Part shown: piece by piece, positions 41,338 through 51,271 of the stretch
Position numbering within the stretch: the first letter of the stretch is position 1
Layout of the letters: each line of letters begins with the position of its first letter
Origin: Saccharopolyspora rosea
GTDB taxonomy: Bacteria > Actinomycetota > Actinomycetes > Mycobacteriales > Pseudonocardiaceae
Length of the DNA: 64,000 nt
Direction of reading: 5' to 3'
Assembly (NCBI RefSeq): GCF_025643595.1
Contig: NZ_CP102826.1
Span: forward strand, 744,001-808,000
The notes under the pieces: generated by a model
Database searches by the model: none
What the model saw: the letters and a program-made list of their open reading frames with translations, nothing else
What the model was told of the DNA's origin: nothing
Program-made: the position numbers and the translations under genes

Positions 41338-43083
41338 GTGTTCCAGGGTCGGCGCCGCCCGTTCGCCGCGGCCTCCCTGCTGGTGACAACCCTGAGCGTG
41401 GTGGCGGCGTGCACCAACGCGCCACCGCCGCCGCTGGTCCCGCCGCAGGAGAGCCCGACCACGACCACCAGCGCCCCGCCCACCCAGCCGATGCCGACCG
41501 AGGTCGTCGTGGGCGTGGACAAGCTGGAGGGCGGGTTCAACCCGCACACCCTGGCGGACCTGTCCCCGACCAGCTCGACGCTGGCCAGCCTGATGCTGCC
41601 CTCGGTGTTCCGGCCCGGTCCGGACGGCAGCCCGCAGCTGGACACCACGTTGATGGAGTCCGCCGAGGTGGTCCCGGACGCGCCGAAGTTCACCGTGCGG
41701 TACCGGATCCGGCGGGAGGCCAGCTGGTCGGACGGTGCGCCGATCGCCGCCGAGGACTTCGTCTACCTGTGGGAGCAGCTGCGCTCGCAGCCCGGGGTGG
41801 CCGATCCGGCGGGTTACCGGTTGATCGACGACGTGGCCTCCCGGTCGGGCGGCAAGACCGTCGAGGTGACCTTCTCGCAGCCGTTCCCCGGCTGGCGGAG
41901 CCTGTTCAACAACCTGCTGCCCGCGCACCTGCTGCGCGACGCGCCGCGCGGCTGGGCGAACGCGCTCGACGACGGCTACCCGGCCTCCGGGGGACCGTTC
42001 GCGATCCGGCAGGTCGACCTCGCGCGCGGCGAGATCACCCTGGAGCGCAACGAGCGCTACTGGGGACCCCCGGCGGTCTCCGACCGGATCGTGCTGCGCG
42101 CCCTGGACCCGACGCGGCAGGTCGAGGCGCTGCGCAGCGGGGACAGCCACCTCGCGGTCTTCAGCCCGGACAGCGACACGCTCAAGGCGCTGCACGACCT
42201 GGGCGACCAGGTGCAGCTGATCAACGTGCCGCGCCCGGCGACCATGCAGGTCCTGCTGCGGCCGGACAGCCGCGCGCTGTCCGACGCGCGGGTGCGGGGC
42301 GCCGTCACCGCGGCGCTGGACCGCGGCGCGCTGGTCGACGCGGGCACCGGCGGCGGGCCGGGCGAGCAGCTCCCGGCCCACGCCCAGGTGCTCGCCCCGT
42401 CCGAGCCCGGCTACAAGCCGACCGAGCCGCCGGGGCAGCTGGCCGAGCACCCCGACCCGGCGAAGGTCGAGCAGCTGCTCACCGAGGCCGGTTACCAGCG
42501 CTCCGGCGGGACGTGGCTGCGCGACGGCCGCCCGCTGAACCTGGTCATCGCCGCGCCGTTCGAGCACCAGTCCTACGTCCGGATCGCGGAGACCGCGGCC
42601 AAGCAGCTGCGCGACCAGGGCATCCAGGCCACGGTCGTCACCCCGACCGGGCACCAGCTGTTCGGCGAGATGCTGCCGGTGGCGCCCAAGGCGACCGGCG
42701 GGGCCAGCTCGGTGGACATGGCGATCGCGCCGCGCCCGGCCGGGGACGACCCTGCGGCGATGCTGGCGTCGCAGTACGGCTGCGCGGGCACCGCCAAGGA
42801 CAGCGAGCAGCCGTTCCCGCCGAACGACTCCGGGTTCTGCGATCCGCTGCTGCAACCGACGATCGACGCCGCGCTGACCGGGCGGCTGCCGTTCCCGGAC
42901 GCCTCGACCAAGATCGAGTCGACGTTGTGGAACCAGGCCATCGCGGTTCCGCTCTACCAGCAGTCCCAGGTCATGGCGGTGCGGCGGGGCGTCGGGGGGA
43001 TCCAGGTGGGCAACGGTCTGGCCGGGCCGTTCTCGACCGCCGCCCAATGGGTCGGCACCCCGGCCGACAACGACGGCTACTGA
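41338..43083 (+). CDS. lpqW: LpqW-like lipoprotein, SBP family 5 fold
   Basis: A 581-residue lipoprotein. The lipobox is LSVVAAC and a Pro/Thr-rich linker follows. The family 5 extracellular solute-binding fold (oligopeptide-binding type) is shown by GGFNPHTLADLSPTSSTLASL, YRIRREASWSDGAPIAAEDFVYLWEQL in part, FVRDGEITLERNERYWG-like segments and a late IESTLWNQAIAVPLYQQ. Its place between typA and mshB is that of LpqW in M. tuberculosis, which controls PIM/LAM branching rather than transport. No ABC permease genes are adjacent, consistent with that. The GTG has GGGGAGG 7 nt upstream; an earlier TTG abuts that site. Confidence 0.85.
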   Translation: MFQGRRRPFAAASLLVTTLSVVAACTNAPPPPLVPPQESPTTTTSAPPTQPMPTEVVVGVDKLEGGFNPHTLADLSPTSSTLASLMLPSVFRPGPDGSPQLDTTLMESAEVVPDAPKFTVRYRIRREASWSDGAPIAAEDFVYLWEQLRSQPGVADPAGYRLIDDVASRSGGKTVEVTFSQPFPGWRSLFNNLLPAHLLRDAPRGWANALDDGYPASGGPFAIRQVDLARGEITLERNERYWGPPAVSDRIVLRALDPTRQVEALRSGDSHLAVFSPDSDTLKALHDLGDQVQLINVPRPATMQVLLRPDSRALSDARVRGAVTAALDRGALVDAGTGGGPGEQLPAHAQVLAPSEPGYKPTEPPGQLAEHPDPAKVEQLLTEAGYQRSGGTWLRDGRPLNLVIAAPFEHQSYVRIAETAAKQLRDQGIQATVVTPTGHQLFGEMLPVAPKATGGASSVDMAIAPRPAGDDPAAMLASQYGCAGTAKDSEQPFPPNDSGFCDPLLQPTIDAALTGRLPFPDASTKIESTLWNQAIAVPLYQQSQVMAVRRGVGGIQVGNGLAGPFSTAAQWVGTPADNDGY

Positions 43084-43163
43084 TCGGCGGCGTCGCGCTG
43101 GGGCGTTCGGCGCAACCGGCCACCGTCCGCTTGTCGCCCGGCCGGGGAGATTAGGCTGGACCG

Positions 43164-44075
43164 GTGACGCTGACGGCTCCACCGCGGTTGTTGCTGGTAC
43201 ACGCACACCCCGACGACGAGACCCTCTGGACCGGCGGCACGATCGCCCGCTACGCCGCCCGCGGCGTGCAGGTGGTCGTGGTCACCTGCACCCTCGGCGA
43301 GGAGGGCGAGGTCATCCCGGAGAGCCTGCGCGGTCTGGCCGCCGACCAGGCCGACCAGCTCGGCGGCTACCGGGTCGGCGAGCTGCGCTCGGCGTGCGCC
43401 GCGCTCCGGGTCGCCGACCACCGCTTCCTCGGCGGCGTCGGGCGCTGGCGCGACTCCGGGATGTTGTGGGAGGAGCCCGGCCGGGCCGGCGCGGTGCCGG
43501 ACGCGCACCCGCGCGCGTTCGCGGTCGGCGACCTGCAGGCCCAGACCGAGGCGTTGGAATCGGTGTTGCGCGAGGTGAAGCCGCAGGTGGTGGTCAGCTA
43601 CGCGGCCGACGGGGGCTACGGGCACCCGGACCACGTGCGCGCCCACGAGGTGACGGTGGCCGCCGCGGCGAACGTGGCCGACGTGCACCGCGTGTTCTAC
43701 GCGGTTCCCTCGCGCAGCGCGATCAGCGCCGGGCTGGAGGCGTTGGCGCAGGCGCCGGACCTGCCGTTCGAACTCCCCAGCCAGCACGAGCTGCCCGGGG
43801 TGGACGACGCGGAGATCACCACCGCCGTGGACGTCTCCGAGCACCTGCCCGCCAAGATCAGCGCGTTGCGGGCGCACGGCACCCAGGTGCGGGTGTGGCT
43901 GGACCACTGGGACAACGGCGCCGGGGTCGCCGCGTTCGCGCTGTCCAACGGGGTCGCGCAACCGGTCGTCGCGGCCGAGCACTACGTGCTCGCCAGCGGC
44001 GAACCCGAGGGGTGCGAGACCGACCTGTTCGGCGGGCTGGGCGTGATCGGAACCGAACCTGCGGGGAACCGTTGA
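43164..44075 (+). CDS. mshB: Mycothiol biosynthesis deacetylase MshB
   Basis: A 303-residue zinc deacetylase that removes acetyl from GlcNAc-Ins in mycothiol synthesis. The LmbE/PIG-L motif AHPDDETLW is at the N-terminus, with YAADGGYGHPDHVRAHEV carrying the third zinc ligand. The family's TCTLGEEGEV and residues near YAVPSRSAI also appear. The GTG start follows TAGGCT by 6 nt. Its presence shows that the organism makes mycothiol, the actinobacterial thiol. Confidence 0.95.
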   Translation: MTLTAPPRLLLVHAHPDDETLWTGGTIARYAARGVQVVVVTCTLGEEGEVIPESLRGLAADQADQLGGYRVGELRSACAALRVADHRFLGGVGRWRDSGMLWEEPGRAGAVPDAHPRAFAVGDLQAQTEALESVLREVKPQVVVSYAADGGYGHPDHVRAHEVTVAAAANVADVHRVFYAVPSRSAISAGLEALAQAPDLPFELPSQHELPGVDDAEITTAVDVSEHLPAKISALRAHGTQVRVWLDHWDNGAGVAAFALSNGVAQPVVAAEHYVLASGEPEGCETDLFGGLGVIGTEPAGNR

Positions 44076-44437
44076 GCGCCGGTGACCGCGTGGTGTTCGG
44101 CTTCCTGCTGCTGGACGCCGTGCTGCTGGCGCTGATCGAGCTGTTCTTCCTACCCGCCCGCATCGGCACCGTGCAGTTCCCGGTCACCGCGGCGCTGGCG
44201 GTGGTGAGCACGCCGCTGCTGGTGTCCGAGGCGGGCCGGTTGTCGAAGCGGCGGGCCGTGGCGGTCGCGCCGCTGGTGGTGTGGTTCCTGACGGTGTTCG
44301 TGTTCGGGATGTTCGGGCCGGGCGGTGACGTCGTGCTGCTGGGCAACGACTGGCGGACGCTGCTGCTCATCGGCGGCGGCACGCTGCCGAGCGCGATGAT
44401 GCTCGGCGTGGTCGCCGCGCGGAACGCCCAGCGGTGA
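44072..44437 (+). CDS. Small four-helix membrane protein
   Basis: About 121 residues with four hydrophobic segments: VVFGFLLLDAVLLALIELFF, FPVTAALAVVSTPLLV, AVAPLVVWFLTVFVFGMFG and LLLIGGGTLPSAMMLGVVA. I know no function. A similar small membrane gene follows mshB in mycobacteria (Rv1171-like) as I recall. The TTG start overlaps the mshB stop (TTGA), implying coupling; a GTG six codons later is possible. Confidence 0.75.
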   Translation: MSAGDRVVFGFLLLDAVLLALIELFFLPARIGTVQFPVTAALAVVSTPLLVSEAGRLSKRRAVAVAPLVVWFLTVFVFGMFGPGGDVVLLGNDWRTLLLIGGGTLPSAMMLGVVAARNAQR

Positions 44438-44605
44438 CCCGCACCGCTCCTGTGTTTACCGCGTTTACCCCGCCACGTAGAGTCAGGCGGCCTCTCGCGC
44501 TGTGGGACCAGTTACGCGTCCCGGGTGGGTAGGGGAGATACTGTCAGCAGTCGCGTCAGGAGAGTCCTGCGCGATCAGGACAACGCTTCGAGCAGGAGAG
44601 CAACC

Positions 44606-44926
44606 GTGACCTACGTGATCGCCGAGCCCTGCGTGGACGTGCTCGACAAGGCGTGCATCGAGGAGTGCCCTGTCGACTGCATCTACGAGGGTGGGCGGAT
44701 GCTCTACATCCACCCGGACGAGTGCGTCGACTGCGGAGCCTGCGAGCCGGTGTGCCCGGTGGAGGCCATCTACTACGAGGACGACGTGCCGGAGGAATGG
44801 GCCGCCTACACCAAGGCGAACGCGGACTTCTTCGACGAGCTGGGCTCTCCGGGCGGGGCGGCCAAGGTGGGCAAGGTCAACAAGGACGTCGAGCCCGTCA
44901 CCAGCCTGCCCCCGCAGGGCGAATGA
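44606..44926 (+). CDS. fdxA: Seven-iron ferredoxin
   Basis: A 106-residue ferredoxin with one [3Fe-4S] and one [4Fe-4S] cluster. The cysteine patterns are CVDVLDKACIEECPVDC and CVDCGACEPVCPVEA, and the tail VPEEWAAYTKANADFF is typical of the actinobacterial FdxA/FdxC type. AGGAG precedes the GTG start. It is coupled by ATGA overlap to the aminotransferase gene, an order shared with mycobacteria. Confidence 0.96.
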   Translation: MTYVIAEPCVDVLDKACIEECPVDCIYEGGRMLYIHPDECVDCGACEPVCPVEAIYYEDDVPEEWAAYTKANADFFDELGSPGGAAKVGKVNKDVEPVTSLPPQGE

Positions 44927-46047
44927 GCTCCGCAACAGGCCCGGACGCCGCGGCGTCCGGGCGCCGGGGCCCGGCACTGCCGGACTTCCCGTGGGACTCG
45001 CTGGCGGAGCACAAGGCGACCGCCGGCGCGCACCCGGACGGCATCGTGGACCTGTCCGTCGGGACCCCGGTGGACCCGGTGCCCGCCAACCTCCAGCAGG
45101 CCCTGTCGGCGGTCGCCGACGTGCCCGGGTACCCGGCGACGCACGGCACGCCCGCGCTGCGGGAGGCGGCGGTGGACGCGCTCCGGCGGCGCTTCGGGGT
45201 GACCGGGGTGCGACCCGACGCGGTGCTGCCGACCATCGGGTCGAAGGAACTGGTGGCCTGGCTGCCGACGCTGCTGGGCGTCGGTCCCGGCGACGTGGTG
45301 GCGATCCCCGAGCTGGCCTACCCGACCTACGAGGTCGGCGCCCGGCTCGCCGGTGCGGACGTGGTCCGGCTCGCGCCGGGGCAGGCGCCGCCGCCCGGGA
45401 CCGCGCTGGTGTGGCTGAACTCGCCGTCGAACCCGACCGGGCGCGTGCTGGACGGGTCCGAACTGGCCGCCGCGGTCGGCGCGGCCCGCGAGGTCGGCGC
45501 GGTCGTGGCCTCCGACGAGTGCTACCTGGCGCTCGGGTGGGACGCCGAGCCCGTGTCGGTGCTGCACCCCTCGGTCTGCTCGGACTTCACCGGTGTGCTC
45601 GCGGTGCATTCGCTGTCGAAGTCCTCGAACCTCGCGGGGTACCGGGCGGGTTTCGTCACCGGTGATCCCGAGCTGGTCGCGCAGCTGCTGGAGCTGCGCA
45701 AGCACGCCGGGATGATCGTCCCGCGCCCGGTGCAGGAAGCGGTGACCGCCGCGCTCGCCGACGACGCGCACGTGAGCGCGCAGCGCGAGCTGTACGCGGG
45801 TCGGCGCGCCGTGCTGCGGCCCGCGCTGGAAGCGGCGGGATTCACCGTCGAGCACTCCGAAGCCGGGCTGTACCTGTGGTCGACCCGGGGCGAGGACGCC
45901 TGGGCGACCGTGGACTGGTTGGCGCAGCGCGGCATCCTCGTCGCTCCCGGCACCTTCTACGGCCCCGCGGGCGGGCGGCACGTGCGCATCGCCCTGACCG
46001 CCTCGGACGAGCGCATCGCGACGGCCGCCAAGCGGTTGGCGGAGTGA
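44923..46047 (+). CDS. dapC: Succinyldiaminopimelate aminotransferase DapC
   Basis: A 374-residue fold-type I PLP aminotransferase for lysine and meso-diaminopimelate synthesis. The start region FPWDSLAEHKATAGAHPDGIVDLSVGTPVDP is characteristic in part. WLNSPSNPTGRVL, the DECYLALGW segment and the PLP lysine in HSLSKSSNLAGYRAGF are present. Its stop region converges on the CHAD gene. dapD and dapE lie just beyond, so three steps of the succinylase branch are clustered. Confidence 0.93.
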   Translation: MSSATGPDAAASGRRGPALPDFPWDSLAEHKATAGAHPDGIVDLSVGTPVDPVPANLQQALSAVADVPGYPATHGTPALREAAVDALRRRFGVTGVRPDAVLPTIGSKELVAWLPTLLGVGPGDVVAIPELAYPTYEVGARLAGADVVRLAPGQAPPPGTALVWLNSPSNPTGRVLDGSELAAAVGAAREVGAVVASDECYLALGWDAEPVSVLHPSVCSDFTGVLAVHSLSKSSNLAGYRAGFVTGDPELVAQLLELRKHAGMIVPRPVQEAVTAALADDAHVSAQRELYAGRRAVLRPALEAAGFTVEHSEAGLYLWSTRGEDAWATVDWLAQRGILVAPGTFYGPAGGRHVRIALTASDERIATAAKRLAE

Positions 46048-46069
46048 CCCGGCGCGCCCCCAGGCCGGG

Positions 46070-47008
46070 TCAGAGGGATTCGGCTGCCGCGGCGAGCGCT
46101 TGCCACGCTTCGGGCCACTGGGCGCGGCGTTCGGCTCGGCGGGTCGCTTCGCGTTCCACGAGGCGGCCCGCCACGAAGGCCACCGCCGCGTCGGCGTCGT
46201 CGTCGAGGTCGCGCAGCAGGCCGCGGACGCGGTGCGCGGCGACGCAGGCGTCCTGGTGTTCGCCGAGGACGTCCTGGAACCGCTTCGCCGCCTTGATCAC
46301 GTCCCGCATCGGCGCGCCGAACGCGGGCTGCGCGAGTTCTGCCGTGTAGCGCAGGCGTTTCCCGCTGATGCGCAGCGCGTGCAACTGGGCGTCGACCGGT
46401 GCCTCCGGGAGCTGCTGAACCGCCTTCCGGAGCTTGCGGAACTGCTTGCGCACCAGGCCCCGCAGCGCTCCCGATCCGTCCACTTCGGACCCGATCGGGG
46501 TGTTGACTGCCTCGGCCAGCGCGGTCAGCAACCGCAGGTAGCGGTCGCTGTCCAGGGCGGCGAGCAGTTCGAAGCGGGCTTCGCCGTGCTCGACCTCCAG
46601 CCCGGCGATCAGGCGGGCGGCCGCGGCGCGTTCGTCGTCCGGGAAATCGGCGCTCTCCTGCCGCAGCCGCTCCAGCAGCACGTCCAGGTCCCGGACCGGG
46701 CCGAGCGCCCGGCCCAGCCAGCCCAGTTCGGCGCGCAGCGGCTCCGACCGACTCCGGTCGAGGAACGGCCGGGCGGATCGCAGCATCGCCCGAATGCGGC
46801 GCACCGAGACGCGCATCTGGTGCAGTTCTTCGGGATCCTCGCCGCGGCGCGTGCCCGGGTCGTGGGCGAGCAGCGCGCGCAGGCGGGTGTCCAGACCGGC
46901 GCGGACGTGTTCGGCGACGGAGGAGTTCTCGTCGGCCACCACGGGATCGGCGGGCAGGTCCACGACGGCGGCGACGTCCCGGTCGCGCCACGATCCGGTG
47001 GAAGCCAT
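46070..47008 (-). CDS. CHAD-domain protein
   Basis: A 312-residue all-helical protein. CHAD features are the conserved His/Arg pattern ELHQMRVSVRRIRAMLRSARPFL, then LGPVRDLDVLLERL, LRKQFRKLRKAVQQLP-like basic helices, LHALRISGKRLRYTAELAQPAF and FQDVLGEHQDACVAA. CHAD proteins bind polyphosphate and localise to polyP granules. A TACAAT hexamer lies 5 nt before the ATG. It is downstream of dapD behind a terminator. Confidence 0.9.
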   Translation of the reverse strand: MASTGSWRDRDVAAVVDLPADPVVADENSSVAEHVRAGLDTRLRALLAHDPGTRRGEDPEELHQMRVSVRRIRAMLRSARPFLDRSRSEPLRAELGWLGRALGPVRDLDVLLERLRQESADFPDDERAAAARLIAGLEVEHGEARFELLAALDSDRYLRLLTALAEAVNTPIGSEVDGSGALRGLVRKQFRKLRKAVQQLPEAPVDAQLHALRISGKRLRYTAELAQPAFGAPMRDVIKAAKRFQDVLGEHQDACVAAHRVRGLLRDLDDDADAAVAFVAGRLVEREATRRAERRAQWPEAWQALAAAAESL

Positions 47009-47042
47009 ACCGAATTGTAGGGCGGGATCGCGGGCCCGATCC

Positions 47043-47071
47043 GGGGGCGCCCCGCCGGGCGGGACGCCCCC
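47043..47071 (-). terminator. Terminator after dapD
   Basis: Arms 47043-47056 and 47058-47071 pair at 13 of 14 positions, immediately after the dapD stop. Confidence 0.6.
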
Positions 47072-47078
47072 GCGAGCC

Positions 47079-48068
47079 TCAGTCGTTGGCGTGCAGGGCC
47101 GCGTTCAGCTCGACCTTGCCGCCGGTGCGGGCGGTGACCTCGACCGCGCCGGTGGCGGAGTTGCGGCGGAACAGCAGGCCGTCCGAGCCGGACAGCTCCA
47201 GCGCCTTGGTGATCGTGCCGTCCGGCAGCGCCACCTTGGTCCCCGCCGTCACGTACAGCCCGGCCTCCACGACGCAGTCGTCGCCGAGCGAGATGCCGGT
47301 ACCGCCGTTGGCGCCGATCAGGCAGCGCTCGCCGATGGAGATGACCTCCTTGCCGCCACCGGACAGGGTGCCCATGATCGACGCACCGCCGCCCACGTCG
47401 GAGCCGTCGCCGACGACGACGCCCGCGGAGATCCGGCCCTCCACCATGGACGCGCCGAGCGTGCCCGCGTTGTAGTTGACGAAGCCCTCGTGCATCACGG
47501 TCGTGCCGCTCGCCAGGTGCGCGCCGAGGCGGACCCGGTCCGCGTCGCCGATGCGGACGCCGGACGGCACGACGTAGTCGACCATGCGCGGGAACTTGTC
47601 GACGCCGTAGACCGTGACGGAGCCGCGGGCGCGCAGCCGCAGGCGGGTGGCCTCGAAGCCCTCCACCGGGCACGGCCCGTGGTTCGTCCACACCACGTTG
47701 GACAGCAGGCCGAAGATGCCGCCGAGGTTCACGCCGTGCGGGCGCACCAGGCGGTGCGACAGCAGGTGCAGCCGCAGGTACACGTCGTGCGCGTCGACGG
47801 GTTCGTCGGCGAGCCGGCCGATGGTGGTGCGCACCGCGACGACCTCGACCCCGCGGGCCTCGTCGCGACCGAGCAGTGCGGCCCCTGCCTCGCCCAGGGA
47901 CTCGGCGGCCTGCTCGGTGGTCAGCCGGCTGGTGCCGGACTGGCCCGGCTCGTCGAGCCGGACGGTCGGGAACCACGTGTCCAGCACCGTGCCGTCGTCG
48001 GTCACGGTGGCCAGGCCCACCCCGTGGGCCCCGGTCGTCTGCGGGTCGGGAGTCTGTGCGCTGCTCAT
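47079..48068 (-). CDS. dapD: Tetrahydrodipicolinate N-succinyltransferase DapD
   Basis: A 329-residue left-handed beta-helix acyltransferase that succinylates tetrahydrodipicolinate. The hexapeptide repeat region runs from [20 protein letters not shown] through [42 protein letters not shown] and [20 protein letters not shown]. This is the actinobacterial DapD subtype with an extended N-terminal domain. TACCGT lies 7 nt before the ATG, so it may be leaderless. It is divergent from dapE. Confidence 0.94.
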   Translation of the reverse strand: MSSAQTPDPQTTGAHGVGLATVTDDGTVLDTWFPTVRLDEPGQSGTSRLTTEQAAESLGEAGAALLGRDEARGVEVVAVRTTIGRLADEPVDAHDVYLRLHLLSHRLVRPHGVNLGGIFGLLSNVVWTNHGPCPVEGFEATRLRLRARGSVTVYGVDKFPRMVDYVVPSGVRIGDADRVRLGAHLASGTTVMHEGFVNYNAGTLGASMVEGRISAGVVVGDGSDVGGGASIMGTLSGGGKEVISIGERCLIGANGGTGISLGDDCVVEAGLYVTAGTKVALPDGTITKALELSGSDGLLFRRNSATGAVEVTARTGGKVELNAALHAND

Positions 48069-48186
48069 GCCGGAAACGGTAATCGCCCCAGGCCAGCCGG
48101 GTCCGGCAGGGGTGCTCGCGGTCACCGGTCGACCCGGGTGCGGCGGTTCGCGGTCCGGCCGGTCGCGGGCGAGTAGCCTGCCAGGC

Positions 48187-49263
48187 GTGACTGCGTCGTT
48201 GGATCTCACCGTGGACCCCGTGGAGCTGACCGCCGCGCTGGTGGACATCCCGAGCGTCTCGGGAGGTGAGAAGGCCATCGCCGACGCGGTGGAGCAGGCG
48301 TTGCGCGACCGGTGCCCGCACCTGGAGGTGGTCCGCAACGGCGACGCGGTGCTCGCCCGCACGCACCTCGGCCGCGACACGCGGGTGGTGCTGGCCGGGC
48401 ACCTGGACACCGTGCCGATCAACGACAACCTGCCGTCCCGGCGCACCGGGTCCGGCGAGGACGAGCACCTGCACGGCTGCGGCACCGTCGACATGAAGGG
48501 CGGCGACGCGGTGATGCTGCACCTCGCCGCGACCCTGACCGAGCCGCGCTACGACCTCACGTTCGTCTTCTACGACTGCGAGGAGGTCGAAGCCGAGCGC
48601 AACGGCCTCAACCGCATCGAGCGGGAACTCCCCGAGTGGCTGGACGGCGATCTCGCCGTGGTGTGCGAACCGTCCGACGCCGCGATCGAGGCGGGATGCC
48701 AGGGCACCATGCGCGTCGAGGTCCGCACGTCCGGCAAGCGGGCGCACACGGCTCGCGCGTGGATGGGGGAGAACGCGATCCACGCGGCCGAGCCGGTGCT
48801 GCGGCGGCTGAGCGAGTACGCGCCCCGGGAGCCGGTCATCGACGGGTTGCAGTTCCGGGAGGGGTTGCAGGCCGTGCGGGTCGAGGGCGGTGTCGCGGGC
48901 AACGTCGTCCCGGATTCCTGCGTGGTGGCGGTCAACCACCGGTTCGCCCCGGACAAGTCGCTGGCCGACGCCGAGGCCCACCTCCGGGAGGTCTTCGACG
49001 GCTTCGAGGTGACCGTGGTCGACGGCGCGGCCGGGGCGCTGCCGGGTCTGACCGCCCCGGCCGCCGCGCGGCTGGTCGAGGCATCGGGTGCCGCGCCGGT
49101 GGCCAAGCTGGGCTGGACCGACGTGGCGCGCTTCGCCGCGCGCGGGCTCCCGGCGGTGAACTTCGGCCCCGGCTCACCGGCGCTGGCGCACACCCAGCAG
49201 GAGAACGTGCGCACCGCCGACATCCGCCGGTGCGCGGACGTGCTGCGCCGCTTCCTGGGCTAG
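48187..49263 (+). CDS. dapE: Succinyl-diaminopimelate desuccinylase DapE
   Basis: A 358-residue M20-family zinc hydrolase. Metal ligands appear in [24 protein letters not shown] and [14 protein letters not shown], with the general-base Glu in the CEE motif. The dimerisation domain begins near [26 protein letters not shown], and a C-terminal HTQQENV completes the site. The GTG start follows TAGCCT by 7 nt. It is divergent from dapD. Confidence 0.95.
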   Translation: MTASLDLTVDPVELTAALVDIPSVSGGEKAIADAVEQALRDRCPHLEVVRNGDAVLARTHLGRDTRVVLAGHLDTVPINDNLPSRRTGSGEDEHLHGCGTVDMKGGDAVMLHLAATLTEPRYDLTFVFYDCEEVEAERNGLNRIERELPEWLDGDLAVVCEPSDAAIEAGCQGTMRVEVRTSGKRAHTARAWMGENAIHAAEPVLRRLSEYAPREPVIDGLQFREGLQAVRVEGGVAGNVVPDSCVVAVNHRFAPDKSLADAEAHLREVFDGFEVTVVDGAAGALPGLTAPAAARLVEASGAAPVAKLGWTDVARFAARGLPAVNFGPGSPALAHTQQENVRTADIRRCADVLRRFLG

Positions 49264-49295
49264 GAAGTGTTGCCGGAGTGCTCTGCGTGGTGGCG

Positions 49296-49322
49296 CCGGT
49301 CGGGTGACCGCTCACCGACCGG
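49296..49322. terminator. Hairpin between dapE and the SPFH gene
   Basis: CCGGTCGGGTGA and TCACCGACCGG pair over 11 bp with one bulged G, between two converging genes. Confidence 0.55.
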
Positions 49323-49352
49323 GAAAGCGGCTACCGCGGCTCGTGAAACGCC

Positions 49353-50261
49353 CTAGGCGATGCCGACCTGCGTCTCCCCGGTCTCGCTGTCCGGGGTGCG
49401 CGGTGTCGGCGTGCCGGCGATCTCCGGTGTCTCCGCGTCCGGGATCTCGGACGCCCGGACCGGTTCGGCCGGCTCCGGCTCGGCCGGTTTTTCCGCGGAG
49501 CCCTTCGCCGCGCCCTTCACGTTGTCGACGAACTGCAGCAGTTCGACCGGGAACGGCAGCACCAGCGTCGAGTTCTTCTCCGCCGCGACCTCCACCACGG
49601 TCTCCAGCAGCCGCAGTTGCAGCGCGGCCGGGGTGTCGGCCATGACGTCGGCGGCCTGGGCGAGCTTGCGGGACGCCTGGAACTCGCCGTCGGCGGAGAT
49701 GACCCGGGACCGCCGCTCGCGTTCGGCCTCGGCCTGCCGGGCGATCGAGCGCTTCATCGACTCCGGCAGCGAGACGTCCTTGATCTCCACCCGGTCGATG
49801 TGCACGCCCCAGCCTAGCGCCGGGCTGTCGATCATCAGCTCCAGGCCCTGGTTGAGCCGTTCCCGGTTGGACAGCAGGTCGTCGAGGTCGCTCTTGCCGA
49901 TGATCGACCGCAACGAGGTCTGCGCGACCTGCCCGACGGCGAACAGGTAGTCCTCGACGTTGACCACGGCGCGCGCCGGGTCCTCCACGCGGAAGTAGAC
50001 GACCGCGTCCACCCGCACGGTCACGTTGTCGCGGGTGATGCCCTCCTGCGCGGGCACCGGCATGGTGACGATCTGGAGGTTGACCTTCCGCATCCGGTCG
50101 ACGGCCGGAACGATCATGGTGATGCCGGGACCGCGGGTCTGCTCCTGCAGCCGGCCGAAGCGGAACACCACGCCGCGCTCGTACTGCTTGACGACCTTGA
50201 CCGAGGAGGCCACGTAGAGGACACCGAGCACGACGACGAGGATGAGCAGGTCGATGAGCAT
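49353..50261 (-). CDS. SPFH/stomatin-like membrane protein (slipin)
   Basis: A 302-residue band-7 protein. A single N-terminal membrane helix (LIDLLILVVVLGVLYVA) is followed by the SPFH domain: KVVKQYERGVVFRFGRL, GPGITMIVPAVDRMRKV, NVTVRVDAVVYFRVEDP and VGQVAQTSLRSIIGKSDLDD. A coiled-coil helix (RQAEAERERRSRVISADGE) and a Pro/Glu-rich tail end it. Slipins scaffold membrane microdomains. No NfeD partner is adjacent. The ATG has GGGAG upstream. It is not seen at this site in the mycobacterial order I recall. Confidence 0.93.
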   Translation of the reverse strand: MLIDLLILVVVLGVLYVASSVKVVKQYERGVVFRFGRLQEQTRGPGITMIVPAVDRMRKVNLQIVTMPVPAQEGITRDNVTVRVDAVVYFRVEDPARAVVNVEDYLFAVGQVAQTSLRSIIGKSDLDDLLSNRERLNQGLELMIDSPALGWGVHIDRVEIKDVSLPESMKRSIARQAEAERERRSRVISADGEFQASRKLAQAADVMADTPAALQLRLLETVVEVAAEKNSTLVLPFPVELLQFVDNVKGAAKGSAEKPAEPEPAEPVRASEIPDAETPEIAGTPTPRTPDSETGETQVGIA

Positions 50262-50485
50262 GGTCGGCTCCCGGGCTCGATACTGCATCGGCCCGACGAC
50301 CCGTCCTCGCGCGCCTGCGCAGGTCGCTGCGATCCGCGTGGTGTGCGTGCCGACGGCCGTCGGCACCACTCGATCTTTCCCTTCATCGTACGCCGCCACA
50401 CGCGCGTGTGAATCCCTCCTGAACAGGCATTTCGTCCCTGGCACCGGAGGTCGGCGACGCGGCGGCGATGCGTAGGCTCGACCGC

Positions 50486-51271
50486 ATGACAGTCGAACGC
50501 CCGTGGGGCACTCCGGACGGTGCCGATCATCCCCAGGAGAAGCAACGCGGACCCGTCGTGCTGCGGCGGTCGCGGCTGGGCGAGCCCACCACCACCGACC
50601 AGCGGCTGCTCGACTCCCGAGGCCCGTCGGACTGGGTGCACACCGACCCGTGGCGGGTGCTGCGGATCCAGGCGGAGTTCGTCGAGGGGTTCGGCGCGCT
50701 GGCCGAGGTGCCGCGCGCGGTGACCGTCTTCGGGTCGGCGCGCACGCCGCGCGAGCACCCCGAGTACGCCACCGGGGTCCGGCTCGGCGCCGCGCTGGCC
50801 GGGACCGGCTGCGCGGTGATCACCGGCGGTGGGCCGGGTGCCATGGAGGCGGTCAACCGGGGCGCGTCGGAGGCGGGCGGCCTGTCCATCGGCCTCGGCA
50901 TCGAGCTGCCCTTCGAGCAGGGGCTCAACCCGTGGGTCGATCTCGGGGTGAACTTCCGGTACTTCTTCGTGCGCAAGACGATGTTCATCAAGTACGCGCA
51001 GGCGTTCGTCTGCCTCCCGGGCGGGTTCGGCACGATGGACGAGCTGTTCGAGTCGCTGACCCTGGTGCAGACGAAGAAGGTCACGAAGTTCCCGGTGGTG
51101 CTGTTCGGCCGGGACTACTGGCAGGGGCTGTACGACTGGATCCGGGACACCATGCGGGGAAGCGGCAAGATCGGCGACAAGGACCTGGCGCTGCTGCACC
51201 TCACCGACGACGTGGACGACGCGGTCGGCATCGTGCAGGAGGCTTACGAGGCTTGGGAGGCCACGCATTGA
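50486..51271 (+). CDS. LOG-family protein (TIGR00730-type), long form
   Basis: A 261-residue Rossmann-like protein. LOG motifs are VFGSARTPREHP, VITGGGPGAMEAVNRGASEAGG and CLPGGFGTMDELFESLTLVQT. The N-terminal 60 residues are an extension. LOG enzymes release cytokinin bases from riboside 5'-monophosphates or more generally cleave nucleoside monophosphates. TAGGCT lies 7 nt before the ATG, without a ribosome site. The stop overlaps a second LOG gene. Confidence 0.9.
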   Translation: MTVERPWGTPDGADHPQEKQRGPVVLRRSRLGEPTTTDQRLLDSRGPSDWVHTDPWRVLRIQAEFVEGFGALAEVPRAVTVFGSARTPREHPEYATGVRLGAALAGTGCAVITGGGPGAMEAVNRGASEAGGLSIGLGIELPFEQGLNPWVDLGVNFRYFFVRKTMFIKYAQAFVCLPGGFGTMDELFESLTLVQTKKVTKFPVVLFGRDYWQGLYDWIRDTMRGSGKIGDKDLALLHLTDDVDDAVGIVQEAYEAWEATH